In this document: positions 24,684 to 32,467 of the stretch, piece by piece
Layout: the number at the start of each line of letters is the position of its first letter
Numbering within the stretch: position 1 is the stretch's first letter
Assembly (NCBI GenBank): GCA_964347975.1
Contig: CAYGAY010000009.1
Coordinates: forward strand, 36,109 to 100,108
Direction: 5' to 3'
Length of the DNA stretch: 64,000 bases
Origin: Bin87 sp964347975
GTDB lineage: Bacteria > Chloroflexota > Dehalococcoidia > Lucifugimonadales > UBA3495
The notes under the pieces: model-generated
The model's input: the letters and a program-made list of their open reading frames with translations, nothing else
Told to the model about the DNA's origin: nothing
The model's database searches: none
Program-made: the position numbers and the translations under genes

Positions 24684-25676
24684 ATGGCTTTTGATTCCAA
24701 GCTATACCGGGCCGCCAGCTGGGCCGGCCGCAATCGCCGGCTGCTGCGGATGCGGCCGGTGTTCAAAGCGTTCCAATTGCGGCGGGCCATCACACGCCTG
24801 GCCCAACGCTGGCGTCCCCTGCGGGTGCTGTTGGCGATACTGGCGGTGGTGACCCGCAACGATGTCCAGCAGCTCACGGCCGGCATTGCCTATTACGGCA
24901 TAATATCGCTGATCCCGGTCTCGGTGGTGGCGCTGCAGATCTTCGACCTGGTGCTGAGCGATGCCGGAGCCCGGACCTGGTTCGCGGCAATCTCAGACGG
25001 TCTGCTGCCGCCCAACGTTGACTGGACCACGCTGCGGCCAACCGAGGATCTGGCGGCGGCCGGCATCGCCGGCGCGTTGGCCTTGCTGGGCCTGGTGTGG
25101 GGTTCCGTCAAGCTCTTTGGAGCCGTGGGCGTGGTGGTGAACCGGATGTGGGGAATAGAACCGATTCAGGTGGGCATCCTGGGGAAAACTCGCGAGTATC
25201 TGTTCCTCAGCGCCACCGCCCTGGTGCTGCTGGTGTCCAGCATCCTGACCTCCGTAACCGTTCCCGACCTGGCGTCCAGGGTGCTGGGGGCGGTGCAGTT
25301 GACGGGACTGGCGAATGTGATCGCGGTTCAGCCGTGGTGGCCGGGAGTACTGGCCTGGCTGCTGTCGGTGACGGCGTTCCTGCTGGTGTACCGCTACGTG
25401 CCGGAACACCGGGTCCGCTGGCGGTGGGCCGCCGTGGGCGCGCTGGGAGCAAGCACCGGCTTCGAGGTGGTGAACTACGTCTTCTCCCTGTTTCTCAACT
25501 ATGCGGCGCCCTCGCACCTGCTGTACGGGCCGTTGGCTTCGATATTTATCTTCCTGATCTGGCTCTTCGTATCCGGCTTGATCCTGGCCTCCGGGGCGGC
25601 GTTGACGGCCTATGCGCAGAGCGTGTATGACGGCGACGGGCCGACACCCGGGCCGGGGTGGTTCTTGACTCCGTAG
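24684..25676 (+). CDS. YihY/BrkB-family multipass membrane protein
   Basis: 330 residues with about six membrane helices. Typical family segments: DVQQLTAGIAYYGIISLIPV near residue 60, GLVWGSVKLFGAVGVVVNRM in the middle, and YGPLASIFIFLIWLFVSGLI near residue 285. The basic N terminus is probably cytoplasmic. The family was once called RNase BN; it is now treated as transporter-like with unclear function. An earlier in-frame start would overlap the peptidase gene. Confidence 0.85.
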   Translation: MAFDSKLYRAASWAGRNRRLLRMRPVFKAFQLRRAITRLAQRWRPLRVLLAILAVVTRNDVQQLTAGIAYYGIISLIPVSVVALQIFDLVLSDAGARTWFAAISDGLLPPNVDWTTLRPTEDLAAAGIAGALALLGLVWGSVKLFGAVGVVVNRMWGIEPIQVGILGKTREYLFLSATALVLLVSSILTSVTVPDLASRVLGAVQLTGLANVIAVQPWWPGVLAWLLSVTAFLLVYRYVPEHRVRWRWAAVGALGASTGFEVVNYVFSLFLNYAAPSHLLYGPLASIFIFLIWLFVSGLILASGAALTAYAQSVYDGDGPTPGPGWFLTP

Positions 25677-25700
25677 GCTCAATCGCCCGTCGCCACGGCC

Positions 25701-25970
25701 CTAAAGTTTCCAGAAAGTTCCCACCTGGCAGACGATGTCCACCTTGTTGATGGACTGGGCCGGCCAGCCCACCATATTGAGCCAGTCCTCGAAATGGGAC
25801 TGTTCCACCGCTTCACATTCCGATACCAGCAGCCCATTCTCCAGGTCGCCGTACACCTTGAGGACAGTGGTGCGGCGGTCGGGTCGCCACTTGCGAACGG
25901 CGTCCAGCTTGTCGCGGAAATCGGCTTCGGTGATGCCGGGAACCTGGTGAATGGCAATGAATCGGGCCAT
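25701..25970 (-). CDS. Small ferredoxin-fold-like protein (DUF4242/DUF3303-type, uncertain)
   Basis: 89 residues from ATG 25970 (MARFIAIHQVPGITEADF). An earlier in-frame ATG would run through a REP hairpin and add low-complexity sequence. The alternation of short strands and helices, with a repeated start strand (TTVLKVYGDLENGLLVSECE), resembles dimeric alpha/beta-barrel proteins of the DUF4242 or DUF3303 type. I see no catalytic motif. It follows two dehydratase-like genes on the same strand and may belong to the same pathway. Confidence 0.6.
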   Translation of the reverse strand: MARFIAIHQVPGITEADFRDKLDAVRKWRPDRRTTVLKVYGDLENGLLVSECEAVEQSHFEDWLNMVGWPAQSINKVDIVCQVGTFWKL

Positions 25971-25994
25971 TGTGTCAAACTCCAACTTCAGCCC

Positions 25995-26019
25995 GTCATT
26001 CCGGCTTTCCCGGAATGAC
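25995..26019. repeat. REP-like hairpin, perfect 10-bp stem
   Basis: GTCATTCCGG, loop CTTTC, then CCGGAATGAC. It sits between the MaoC-like gene and the small gene at 25701 and belongs to the same GTCATTCC repeat class as 26615, 31096 and 63077. Confidence 0.8.
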
Positions 26020-26046
26020 GGCAGGGGCAGGGGGAAGGACAAGGGG

Positions 26047-26607
26047 TCAGTCGGCGGGCGGCACGAAGGGATAGGGTATCGGCGGACCGTCGCGCAGGGG
26101 CAGCACCACGGTCGCCGTTCCCGGCATACTCTCGATGCCATCCTGGGTTTTCATGCCGATTTCCAACTCGATGAAGCCCATCCGGTTCTTCTCGTATTTG
26201 CTGGTGATGCGACCCCACATGATCAGCACGTCGCCGGGGACCAGCATCGCCCGGTGCTCAAAGCGCGCCTTCCAGGGCCAACCGTTGGGCAGGGTCCAGT
26301 CCTTCAGGTATTGGGGCACTACGCTCTGCTTCCACGAGCCATGCACCAGGATGCTGGGGTTGCGGTCGTGGTTGAGACCGAAGTCCAGATCGTAGTGGAT
26401 GCGGTGAAAGTTTTCGATGGCGGCGCTCCACCGGAACAGGTGGGTTGGCGTGGGTTTGTAGATGTACTTGGGCAGTTCGTCGCCCTCGTTCACGTCCTCG
26501 TAGTAAATCTGCTTCTTGTCGCGGAGGCTGTCGGCGTCGGGACGCTCGTTGCGCCGCCAAATTTCCTCCGGCTCCATATTGAGGAGGTCGTCCAGCAGAG
26601 TGGTCAT
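26047..26607 (-). CDS. MaoC-like hot-dog dehydratase/hydratase subunit
   Basis: 186 residues from ATG 26607, with AGGAG eight bases upstream. YYEDVNEGDELP near residue 35 and HLFRWSAAIENFHRIHYDLDF near residue 55 are the MaoC pattern; the Asn/His of NFHRIHYD would be the hydratase catalytic region. ILVHGSWKQSV and ALVPGDVLIM-like segments follow. MaoC proteins hydrate or dehydrate acyl-CoA thioesters. The companion gene 48 bp upstream encodes a FAS1-type partner, so a heteromeric enzyme is likely. The substrate is unknown. Its Shine-Dalgarno directly abuts a REP hairpin. Confidence 0.78.
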   Translation of the reverse strand: MTTLLDDLLNMEPEEIWRRNERPDADSLRDKKQIYYEDVNEGDELPKYIYKPTPTHLFRWSAAIENFHRIHYDLDFGLNHDRNPSILVHGSWKQSVVPQYLKDWTLPNGWPWKARFEHRAMLVPGDVLIMWGRITSKYEKNRMGFIELEIGMKTQDGIESMPGTATVVLPLRDGPPIPYPFVPPAD

Positions 26608-26614
26608 TGTCAAG

Positions 26615-26646
26615 ACTCCTGGATTCCGGCTTTCGCCGGAATGACG
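26615..26646. repeat. REP-like hairpin upstream of the MaoC-like gene
   Basis: ATTCCGGC (26623-26630), loop TTTC, GCCGGAAT (26635-26642), followed by GACG. On the minus strand the hairpin is directly followed by the AGGAG ribosome site of the gene at 26607, so folding could affect translation. Confidence 0.72.
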
Positions 26647-26655
26647 TTCCAAAAG

Positions 26656-27210
26656 TTAGCGGCGGATGGTGGACGCCCGCGTAATGCAAAGGGTTACGTC
26701 GTCCTGGTTCCAGTAGCGGGTTTCGCGGGTGATGATGAGAAAGGGCGTTCCGTCCCGGCCCAACCGCTCCCGGATATCGGAGTAACGGTTCTGGAAAAAG
26801 ATTTTGTCGCCGATGCTGGGATAGGCATACACTTCGATCTCGTTGCCGGCGTTGAGCACACGCACCAGGCCGGTGGGAACCGGGGGCAGTTCGCCGGGCC
26901 GTTCTACTGATCCGATGCCGTCGGATTCGGGGTTTTCCTCGAAAGCTGCGGTGATGGGATCGCCCTGGTCGGGCCGGATGCGGCCGGCCAGGTAGCTGAC
27001 CATAATCGGCGGGGCGATCAGCTCGCCGTAGCGGGTGGACTTGGCAAACTCGTCATCCCAATAGCGGGGGTCGGGGTCCATCAGCGCCTGGGTAAAGCGG
27101 CGCATATACTCTCCGTCCACCACGCCCCAGGATTCCACAACGTCGCCGCTGACGCCCACCATAGCCTGGACTTCCGGGGTTAGAGCAGTGGGAGGTGCTT
27201 GTTGAGTCAT
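26656..27210 (-). CDS. FAS1-like dehydratase-domain protein (MaoC partner)
   Basis: 184 residues from ATG 27210 (GGAG about ten bases upstream; an in-frame ATG at 27279 would add 23 unconserved residues). VESWGVVDGEYMRRFTQAL, DPDPRYWDDEFAKST and YGELIAPPIMVSYL follow the pattern of N-terminal FAS1-type MaoC dehydratases (RRFA.A..D.NP.Y.D.......APP). Such proteins pair with a catalytic MaoC subunit like that encoded at 26047. Together with the gene at 25701 they form a likely three-gene minus-strand operon for acyl-CoA metabolism. Confidence 0.78.
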   Translation of the reverse strand: MTQQAPPTALTPEVQAMVGVSGDVVESWGVVDGEYMRRFTQALMDPDPRYWDDEFAKSTRYGELIAPPIMVSYLAGRIRPDQGDPITAAFEENPESDGIGSVERPGELPPVPTGLVRVLNAGNEIEVYAYPSIGDKIFFQNRYSDIRERLGRDGTPFLIITRETRYWNQDDVTLCITRASTIRR

Positions 27211-27655
27211 AGGAAGATGCTCCACGTGGTTGGAGTGATTTCGCAGGGCAAGCGTAGCGCAGGGTGTCGGGTTCGTCAATTAGGGGAGCCGCCTGGGCAG
27301 CGTTCCGATTTAGGTGGTTTGATTGATCAGTCCCCGATTTTGGAGCAGTACCGTCAGGTGGTGAGGCGACCATGCCGTTCCCTGCCGTTCCCGACGCCGA
27401 TACTCCCGATTGTGCCGTTCCAGCCGCGATGTGGTCTTGAACCGCTCCGGCCCAGTCGTCAAATGCCGCTGCCCGCAAGCGACGCGCCGCAGCCCAGCCC
27501 GTCCCGCCGGCGTTCCTCCGGTACTCCCGCCGCAGATGAAACTGGCATCACTGGTGCGGCGACCGGGCGTCCCTTACGGGTGTGATACACTAGCCGCCGA
27601 TTTTCAGATGGACGGCTCGCCGCTGCTGAAGGGCCGCCCCAGGCAAAGGCAAGCT
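27211..27655. other. 445-bp divergent intergenic region
   Basis: It lies between the divergent dehydratase and Fe-S oxidoreductase genes. It holds the 28-nt repeat at 27300-27327, and a weak extended -10-like stretch (TGTGATACACT) near 27581. Open frames here have poor composition and no ribosome sites, so I do not call a gene. Confidence 0.5.
27300..27327 (-). repeat. 28-nt dispersed repeat, copy 1 (inverted)
   Basis: The reverse complement of this stretch matches 31166-31193 at 26 of 28 positions. The common core is ATCAATCAAACCACCT, followed after a variable pair by CGGAACGC. Both copies are intergenic. Confidence 0.75.
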
Positions 27656-29728
27656 ATGGTTCCCCCCGATTCGCTATTTGGCGTCATTCCCGTTTGGGTC
27701 GGCGTATATGTCCTGACGGCATTGACCTTCGCCCTGGCGGGTTACGTGGCATATCGCCGCGTGTTCCGGTTGGTGTTGCAGGGATTGCCGGTGGCTCGTT
27801 TCGACCGGCCCTTGACCCGGCTGGCCGGCGCGGCCGGCATCGTCTTGGGACAACGCAAGGTGCTGCAGCGGGTGGGCCGTACCGACCCGCGTTCCCGGGG
27901 CATCGACCTGGCCGGGCTCGGCCACGCGGCGATATTCTGGGGTTTCCTGTCCTTCAGCCTTTCTTACCTGATTTTCATATTCGGCGGTTCCATCTGGCAT
28001 ACTCTGGGAGAGACCATCCTTACCAAAACCGGCGTCCTGGTGTACAGCAGCTACCTGGATATTCTGGCCCTCGTCATCCTTGCCGCTTTGGTCTGGGCGC
28101 TGTTCCGACGCTGGGTCGCCCAGCCCCATCGTCTCAGTTTCGACCTCACCCGCAAGGGCGAGTCGATAATCATCGTCGGCCTCACCGCCGGCCTGATGAT
28201 TGCTACCCTGCTGGTGCATTCCTTTTACGTCGCCACCGGACACGGCGGGCCGGAGGCCGGCGTACTCGTGGGCGGAGCCATCGGCAGCTGGTTCAGCGCG
28301 GCCGGTATGTCGCCGGCCGCCGCCGGCGTGTGGCAGGCAATCTTCTGGTGGATCCACCTCCTGATAGTCCTCGGGTTTGCCCTCTACATACCCTTTTCCA
28401 AGCACATCCACATGGTGGCCGCCCCCCTCAACGCCTTTTTCCGCAACCTGGAACCCAGGGGCGCGTTGCAGATTGACCTTATCGACCTGGACAGCATGGA
28501 CGAGAACACCCGGTTCGGGGCCTCCCGGGTGCAGGATTTTACCTGGAAGCAGCTGCTGGACGGCTACGCCTGCGCCGTTTGCGGACGCTGCACTGACGCC
28601 TGCCCGGCCCACACGACGGGCAAGGTTCTTTCTCCCATGCACATTGTCGAAAACCTGAAAGAGCACATGATCGCCATCGGCCACCAGGGCCCGAGGAACG
28701 CCGGACACGCCGAACCCATCCCCCTGATCGACGGAGCGATACCCGAGCAGGCCGTGTGGGACTGCGTGTCCTGCGGCGCCTGCATGGAGGAATGTCCGGT
28801 GGTGGTGGAGCACGTGCCGACCATCATGGACATGCGCCGCAGCCTGGTGCTGGAAGAATCCCGCATACCGGAGACCGGCATGAATGCCCTGCTCAGCATG
28901 GAACAGCGGGGACACCCCTGGCGCGGCACCACCTTCGGACGCACCGACTGGGCCGAGGGCCTGAACGTGCCCACCATCGCCGAAAAACCGGATGCCGAAG
29001 TGCTGTTCTGGGTGGGCTGCACCGCCGCTTTGGAGCAGCGCAGCCAGGGCGTTGCCCGTTCCATGGTCAAGGTACTCAAGTCGGCCGGCGTGGACTTCGC
29101 CATCCTGGGCAATGAGGAATCCTGCACCGGCGACCCGGCCCGCCGCATGGGCAACGAGTACCTCTACCAGACGATGGCCCAGCAGAACGTCGAGGTCCTG
29201 AACGCCTACGACATCAAGACCATCGTCACCATCTGCCCCCACTGCTTCAACACCATCCGCAACGAGTACCCCCAGTTCGGCGGCAACTACGAGGTGCTGC
29301 ACTACAGCCAGTTCGTGGACGGCCTCATCCAGGCGGGTCGCATCAAGCCGGTGCGCGTGATGGACGTGTCGGTGGCCTATCACGACTCCTGTTTCCTGGG
29401 GCGGCACAACGGCGTGTACGACGAGCCGCGCAACGTGGCCCGGGCGATTCCAGGACTGGAGTTGGTGGAGATGGCGCCCCGGCACCGGGAACGCGGTTTC
29501 TGCTGCGGCGCCGGCGGCGGCCACATGTGGATCGAGGAAAGCCAGGGCGAGCGCATCAATCACGCCCGCACCGGCCACTTCCTGGAAACCGGCGCGGACA
29601 CCGTGGGCGTCTCCTGCCCCTTCTGCCTGCAAATGATGACCGAAGGCATCCAGTCCAAAGGCCAAGCCGAAACCAAGGGCGCCCGGGACATCCTGGAGAT
29701 TTTGGCCGACAGTCTGGAGGATGGCTGA
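27656..29728 (+). CDS. Membrane-bound Fe-S oxidoreductase: NarI-like domain fused to HdrD/DsrK-like domain
   Basis: 690 residues. Residues 1 to about 260 hold six or so membrane helices of the NarI/HmeC cytochrome-b type (GLGHAAIFWGFLSFSLSYL, WIHLLIVLGFALYIPFSKHI, with His residues available for haem). Two [4Fe-4S] ferredoxin motifs follow: CAVCGRCTDACP and CVSCGACMEECP. The C-terminal half carries two CCG domains (CPHCFNTIRNEYPQFGG; CCGAGGGHMW). This architecture resembles heterodisulfide-reductase-type quinone-linked oxidoreductases. Electron donor and acceptor cannot be told from sequence. ATG 27656 has AAGG seven bases upstream; ATG 27608 is an alternative. It probably takes part in respiratory electron transfer. 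Confidence 0.88.
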   Translation: MVPPDSLFGVIPVWVGVYVLTALTFALAGYVAYRRVFRLVLQGLPVARFDRPLTRLAGAAGIVLGQRKVLQRVGRTDPRSRGIDLAGLGHAAIFWGFLSFSLSYLIFIFGGSIWHTLGETILTKTGVLVYSSYLDILALVILAALVWALFRRWVAQPHRLSFDLTRKGESIIIVGLTAGLMIATLLVHSFYVATGHGGPEAGVLVGGAIGSWFSAAGMSPAAAGVWQAIFWWIHLLIVLGFALYIPFSKHIHMVAAPLNAFFRNLEPRGALQIDLIDLDSMDENTRFGASRVQDFTWKQLLDGYACAVCGRCTDACPAHTTGKVLSPMHIVENLKEHMIAIGHQGPRNAGHAEPIPLIDGAIPEQAVWDCVSCGACMEECPVVVEHVPTIMDMRRSLVLEESRIPETGMNALLSMEQRGHPWRGTTFGRTDWAEGLNVPTIAEKPDAEVLFWVGCTAALEQRSQGVARSMVKVLKSAGVDFAILGNEESCTGDPARRMGNEYLYQTMAQQNVEVLNAYDIKTIVTICPHCFNTIRNEYPQFGGNYEVLHYSQFVDGLIQAGRIKPVRVMDVSVAYHDSCFLGRHNGVYDEPRNVARAIPGLELVEMAPRHRERGFCCGAGGGHMWIEESQGERINHARTGHFLETGADTVGVSCPFCLQMMTEGIQSKGQAETKGARDILEILADSLEDG

Positions 29729-29803
29729 TGGATACCCGGCTTTCGCGCCATGCCGGACTTGCCGCCGCTTTGTCCCTGGAACGCTGACCAAGAACGCTGA
29801 CCA

Positions 29804-30607
29804 ATGTTGCTGGAAGTCCTGGAACGACGGTTGCTTTTCCAACCCAGGCCGGTGAGCGAGGCATTGCCCACGGACCTGGGCATGGATTACGAGGAAACCT
29901 GGGCTGAAACGGGCGCTGGACGGCGGTTGCAATGTTGGCATATCCCTGGCGACCGACGCCCCGAATTGACCTGGCTGTGGTTTGGCGGAGCCGGTGGCAA
30001 CCTCAGCCGGCGTGTCGGGGAGTTCGCAGCGGTGCGCCGGCACACCGGAGCCAACATCTTCGGGTTTGATTACGGCGGTTTCGGCAACAGCCCCGGAAAG
30101 GCTTCAGTCAACAGCACTGCCGTTGATGCCCGGGCCGCTCTCGATCACCTGCATCAACGTTATGGCGTCGCGGGAGAACGGACGCTGTACGTCGGCATCT
30201 CCATGGGCGCGGCGGTAGCCATACGACTGGCTGCTGAAACGTTGTCCCCTTTGGGGATGGCCCTGGTAGCGCCTTTCGCATCGCTGAGAGACATGGCTCA
30301 GCTCTTCTACCCACGCCTGACCTGGGGCGGCCGGCTGGTGGGGAACCGGTATAACTCCCTGCGGTGGGTGGAACGCATCGGCTGTCCACTGATCGTCCTG
30401 CACGGGTCCGCCGATACGTTGGTGCCCATCGGGCAGGGACGGAAGTTATGCCAGGCGGCGCAAGAACCCAAGACCCTCGCCGAGATTGCCGGAGCGGGGC
30501 ACGAGGACATTGGCGACTACCCTGATTTCTGGAAGGCCCTCTGTTCGTGGGTGGACGCTGTTTCGGAGAATCCTGAACCCGAACCCGGCGCCCTCAAACG
30601 CCCCTGA
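29804..30607 (+). CDS. Alpha/beta-hydrolase
   Basis: 267 residues. The nucleophile elbow is YVGISMGAAVA (G-x-S-x-G, Ser near residue 131). The acid probably lies in VLHGSADTLVPI and the base in GAGHEDIGDYPDF. IFGFDYGGFGNSPG is the oxyanion-hole strand pattern typical of BEM46/FrsA-like hydrolases. It has no signal peptide, though the N terminus is mildly hydrophobic. It follows the Fe-S oxidoreductase by 75 bp; the substrate is unknown. Its 3' end overlaps the converging YlxP-like gene by 14 bp. Confidence 0.85.
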   Translation: MLLEVLERRLLFQPRPVSEALPTDLGMDYEETWAETGAGRRLQCWHIPGDRRPELTWLWFGGAGGNLSRRVGEFAAVRRHTGANIFGFDYGGFGNSPGKASVNSTAVDARAALDHLHQRYGVAGERTLYVGISMGAAVAIRLAAETLSPLGMALVAPFASLRDMAQLFYPRLTWGGRLVGNRYNSLRWVERIGCPLIVLHGSADTLVPIGQGRKLCQAAQEPKTLAEIAGAGHEDIGDYPDFWKALCSWVDAVSENPEPEPGALKRP

Positions 30608-30893
30608 TGATTTCGGAGCCGTAATCCAGCAGTTCCAGGTCCGGGCGCGCCCTCGCCACGTATTCAACCAGATCGTCCAGCATACTGTCTATGTATGCGG
30701 TGTCATTGCTTACGCAGGAAACCAGCAGGGTCAGGCTCTGCCACGCATTGCCGTCCGCCTCGGCATCCTGGGCCACCGAGACGTTGAACCTGGCGCGGAT
30801 CCGCTGGGTCAGGCTGCGGGCGGTCTGCCGGCGGGTTTTAAGACTGCGGCTGTCGGGTATCCGCAGAGCAATGCGCGCTATTCCCACGTGCAT
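30594..30893 (-). CDS. DUF503/YlxP-family protein
   Basis: 99 residues. MHVGIARIALRIPDSRSLK, then RRQTARSLTQRIRARFNVSV and a final helix ending LLDYGSEIIRG match DUF503 (YlxP), usually found near rbfA and infB. The family has a ferredoxin-like fold and may be linked to ribosome maturation; no activity is established. Here it stands alone, convergent with the hydrolase gene. Confidence 0.82.
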   Translation of the reverse strand: MHVGIARIALRIPDSRSLKTRRQTARSLTQRIRARFNVSVAQDAEADGNAWQSLTLLVSCVSNDTAYIDSMLDDLVEYVARARPDLELLDYGSEIIRGV

Positions 30894-31095
30894 AGGTCAG
30901 CAGTCTCCAAAGTGGAATAAATCACCGTCGAGTTGCTGCCGGTCGGCGCAACCGCAGCTGGCGAACCGGCGCCGGCGCCAGCCGCCCTTGCTATTGACGG
31001 CAGATAGACTGCGGGATAGATTATGATTCGTTATGTTCCTTTGCATACATTGGCGAAATTCGGGGTAGCGCTGCAATGTAGAGGGTTTGGTTTTC

Positions 31096-31163
31096 CCGTC
31101 ATTCCCGCGAAAGCGGGAATCCGGTAGCGTTTTCTGGACTCCGGCTTTCGCCGGAGTGACGGA
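31096..31163. repeat. REP-like composite repeat
   Basis: GTCATTCCCGCGAAAGCGGG (hairpin) is followed by AATCCGGTAGCG, a second hairpin TCCGGCTTTCGCCGGA and GTGACGG. The outer ends are inverted (GTCATTCC... and ...GGAGTGACGG), as at 63077-63180. It lies in the 387-bp gap between the YlxP-like gene and rex. The rest of the gap holds the 28-nt repeat and possible promoter sequence only. Confidence 0.8.
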
Positions 31164-31165
31164 TT

Positions 31166-31193
31166 ATCAATCAAACCACCTGAAACGGAACGC
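31166..31193 (+). repeat. 28-nt dispersed repeat, copy 2
   Basis: Directly beside the REP element, this matches the reverse complement of 27300-27327 at 26 of 28 positions. It lies about 90 bp upstream of rex. Confidence 0.75.
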
Positions 31194-31280
31194 TACCGAA
31201 ATTCGGGTGGCATAGCTGCCATACGCCCGCTTTAGATACGCGGTTTCACCGCCAATAGTACTGGCGTAATCGTTCTCACT

Positions 31281-31985
31281 ATGGCAACTTATCCTGGCGA
31301 CCCTGGGCGCCGTCCCGGGACCTCGACTCCTAACGCTGAGGTACCCGAGGTCGTCATTTCCCGTTTGCCACAATACGTGCGCACGCTGACCCAGTTGCTG
31401 GAAGCGGGAGTTGAGGTCACGAACTCGCAGCAGTTGGGCGCCCAGTTGCAGGTCACACCGGCGCAAATTCGCAAGGACCTGTCCTATTTTGGCAGGTTTG
31501 GCAAACAGGGCCGCGGTTACCGGGTACGGCATCTGCTGACCGAGCTTAAGCAAATCCTCGGGCTGGATGGAGAGTGGAATGTCGCCGTAATCGGTGTCGG
31601 CCGGCTGGGTAACGCTATCCTGAATTATCCCGGTTTCGACCCCGACGGGTTTCACCTCGTTGCTGCTTTCGATAACAATCCGGGCAATGTGGGCCGGGTT
31701 GTGGGCGGCGTCGCGGTGCAGCCCATGAGCGTGTTGGCCGAAACCGTGGCCACGAGAAATATCAATATCGCCATCGTGGCCGTTCCCAGCGCGCACACCC
31801 AGACGGTGATCGACCAGCTGGTCGAGTGCGGTGTCCGGGCAATACTGAACTACGCTCCCATCAACGCCCAAGTGCCGCCAGGAGTGCGGCTTCGCAGCAT
31901 CGATCCGGTCCTGGCATTGCAATCGATGACTTACTACCTGACCGAATCATATCACTTGGTCAACGGGACACGTCTTTTGGACTAG
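31281..31985 (+). CDS. rex: Redox-sensing transcriptional repressor Rex
   Basis: 234 residues. The N-terminal winged helix reads VVISRLPQYVRTLTQLLEAG, then SQQLGAQLQVTPAQIRKDLS and YFGRFGKQGRGY, the classic Rex DNA-binding signature. The NAD(H)-binding Rossmann domain follows (WNVAVIGVGRLGNAILNY, then FDNNPGNVG). The C-terminal helix ends MTYYLTES, typical of the domain-swapped dimer. Rex senses the NADH/NAD ratio and represses respiration and fermentation genes. It converges on the atp operon, overlapping the end of atpC by four bases. No obvious Rex operator (TTGTGAA...TTCACAA) is visible near the atp promoter. Confidence 0.94.
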   Translation: MATYPGDPGRRPGTSTPNAEVPEVVISRLPQYVRTLTQLLEAGVEVTNSQQLGAQLQVTPAQIRKDLSYFGRFGKQGRGYRVRHLLTELKQILGLDGEWNVAVIGVGRLGNAILNYPGFDPDGFHLVAAFDNNPGNVGRVVGGVAVQPMSVLAETVATRNINIAIVAVPSAHTQTVIDQLVECGVRAILNYAPINAQVPPGVRLRSIDPVLALQSMTYYLTESYHLVNGTRLLD

Positions 31986-32428
31986 GAGGCTGGCTGAGGC
32001 CGCTGCGCCATGGAGCGGTGCGGAGCCGACCGGCGACGGCGGGCCACGGTCACGCGAACCTGCGCCCGGCGCAACGACGCTAACGCCTGCTCCAGCTCGA
32101 CATCGGACATGCGGTTCGCGATCTGTTGCTGTGCGCGTTCCATGGCATTCTGGGCGCGCGCTTCGTCGATCTCATCGACGTCTTCGGCCGCGTCAGCCAG
32201 TATGACCACCTGGTTCCCCAGCACTTCGATGTAACCGCCGGAGAGCGCGAGATAGGACTCTTCCCCTCCGGTGCGCACCGTCAACTCGCCGGGTTGTAGA
32301 ATCGTCATCAACGGGGCATGGTTGGGGAGGATCCCCAACTGTCCCGCAATGCCCGGCGCGACCATGGCATCGACTTCACCCGAGAAAACCTCGCGCTCAG
32401 CAGTGATGATTTGCAACTGCATAGGCAT
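31982..32428 (-). CDS. atpC: ATP synthase epsilon subunit
   Basis: 148 residues. The N-terminal beta sandwich contains QLQIITAEREVFSGEVDAMV, GQLGILPNHAPLMTIL and LALSGGYIEVLGNQVVILAD. The C-terminal helical hairpin that can inhibit the enzyme is present (RAQNAMERAQQQIANRMSD). AGGAG eight bases before ATG 32428. It is the last gene of the operon. The C-terminal tail after residue 130 is basic and longer than usual. Confidence 0.94.
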   Translation of the reverse strand: MPMQLQIITAEREVFSGEVDAMVAPGIAGQLGILPNHAPLMTILQPGELTVRTGGEESYLALSGGYIEVLGNQVVILADAAEDVDEIDEARAQNAMERAQQQIANRMSDVELEQALASLRRAQVRVTVARRRRSAPHRSMAQRPQPAS

Positions 32429-32467
32429 CGGGAAACGCTCCTGCTGGTTCCGTTCGCCGGGTTTTGG

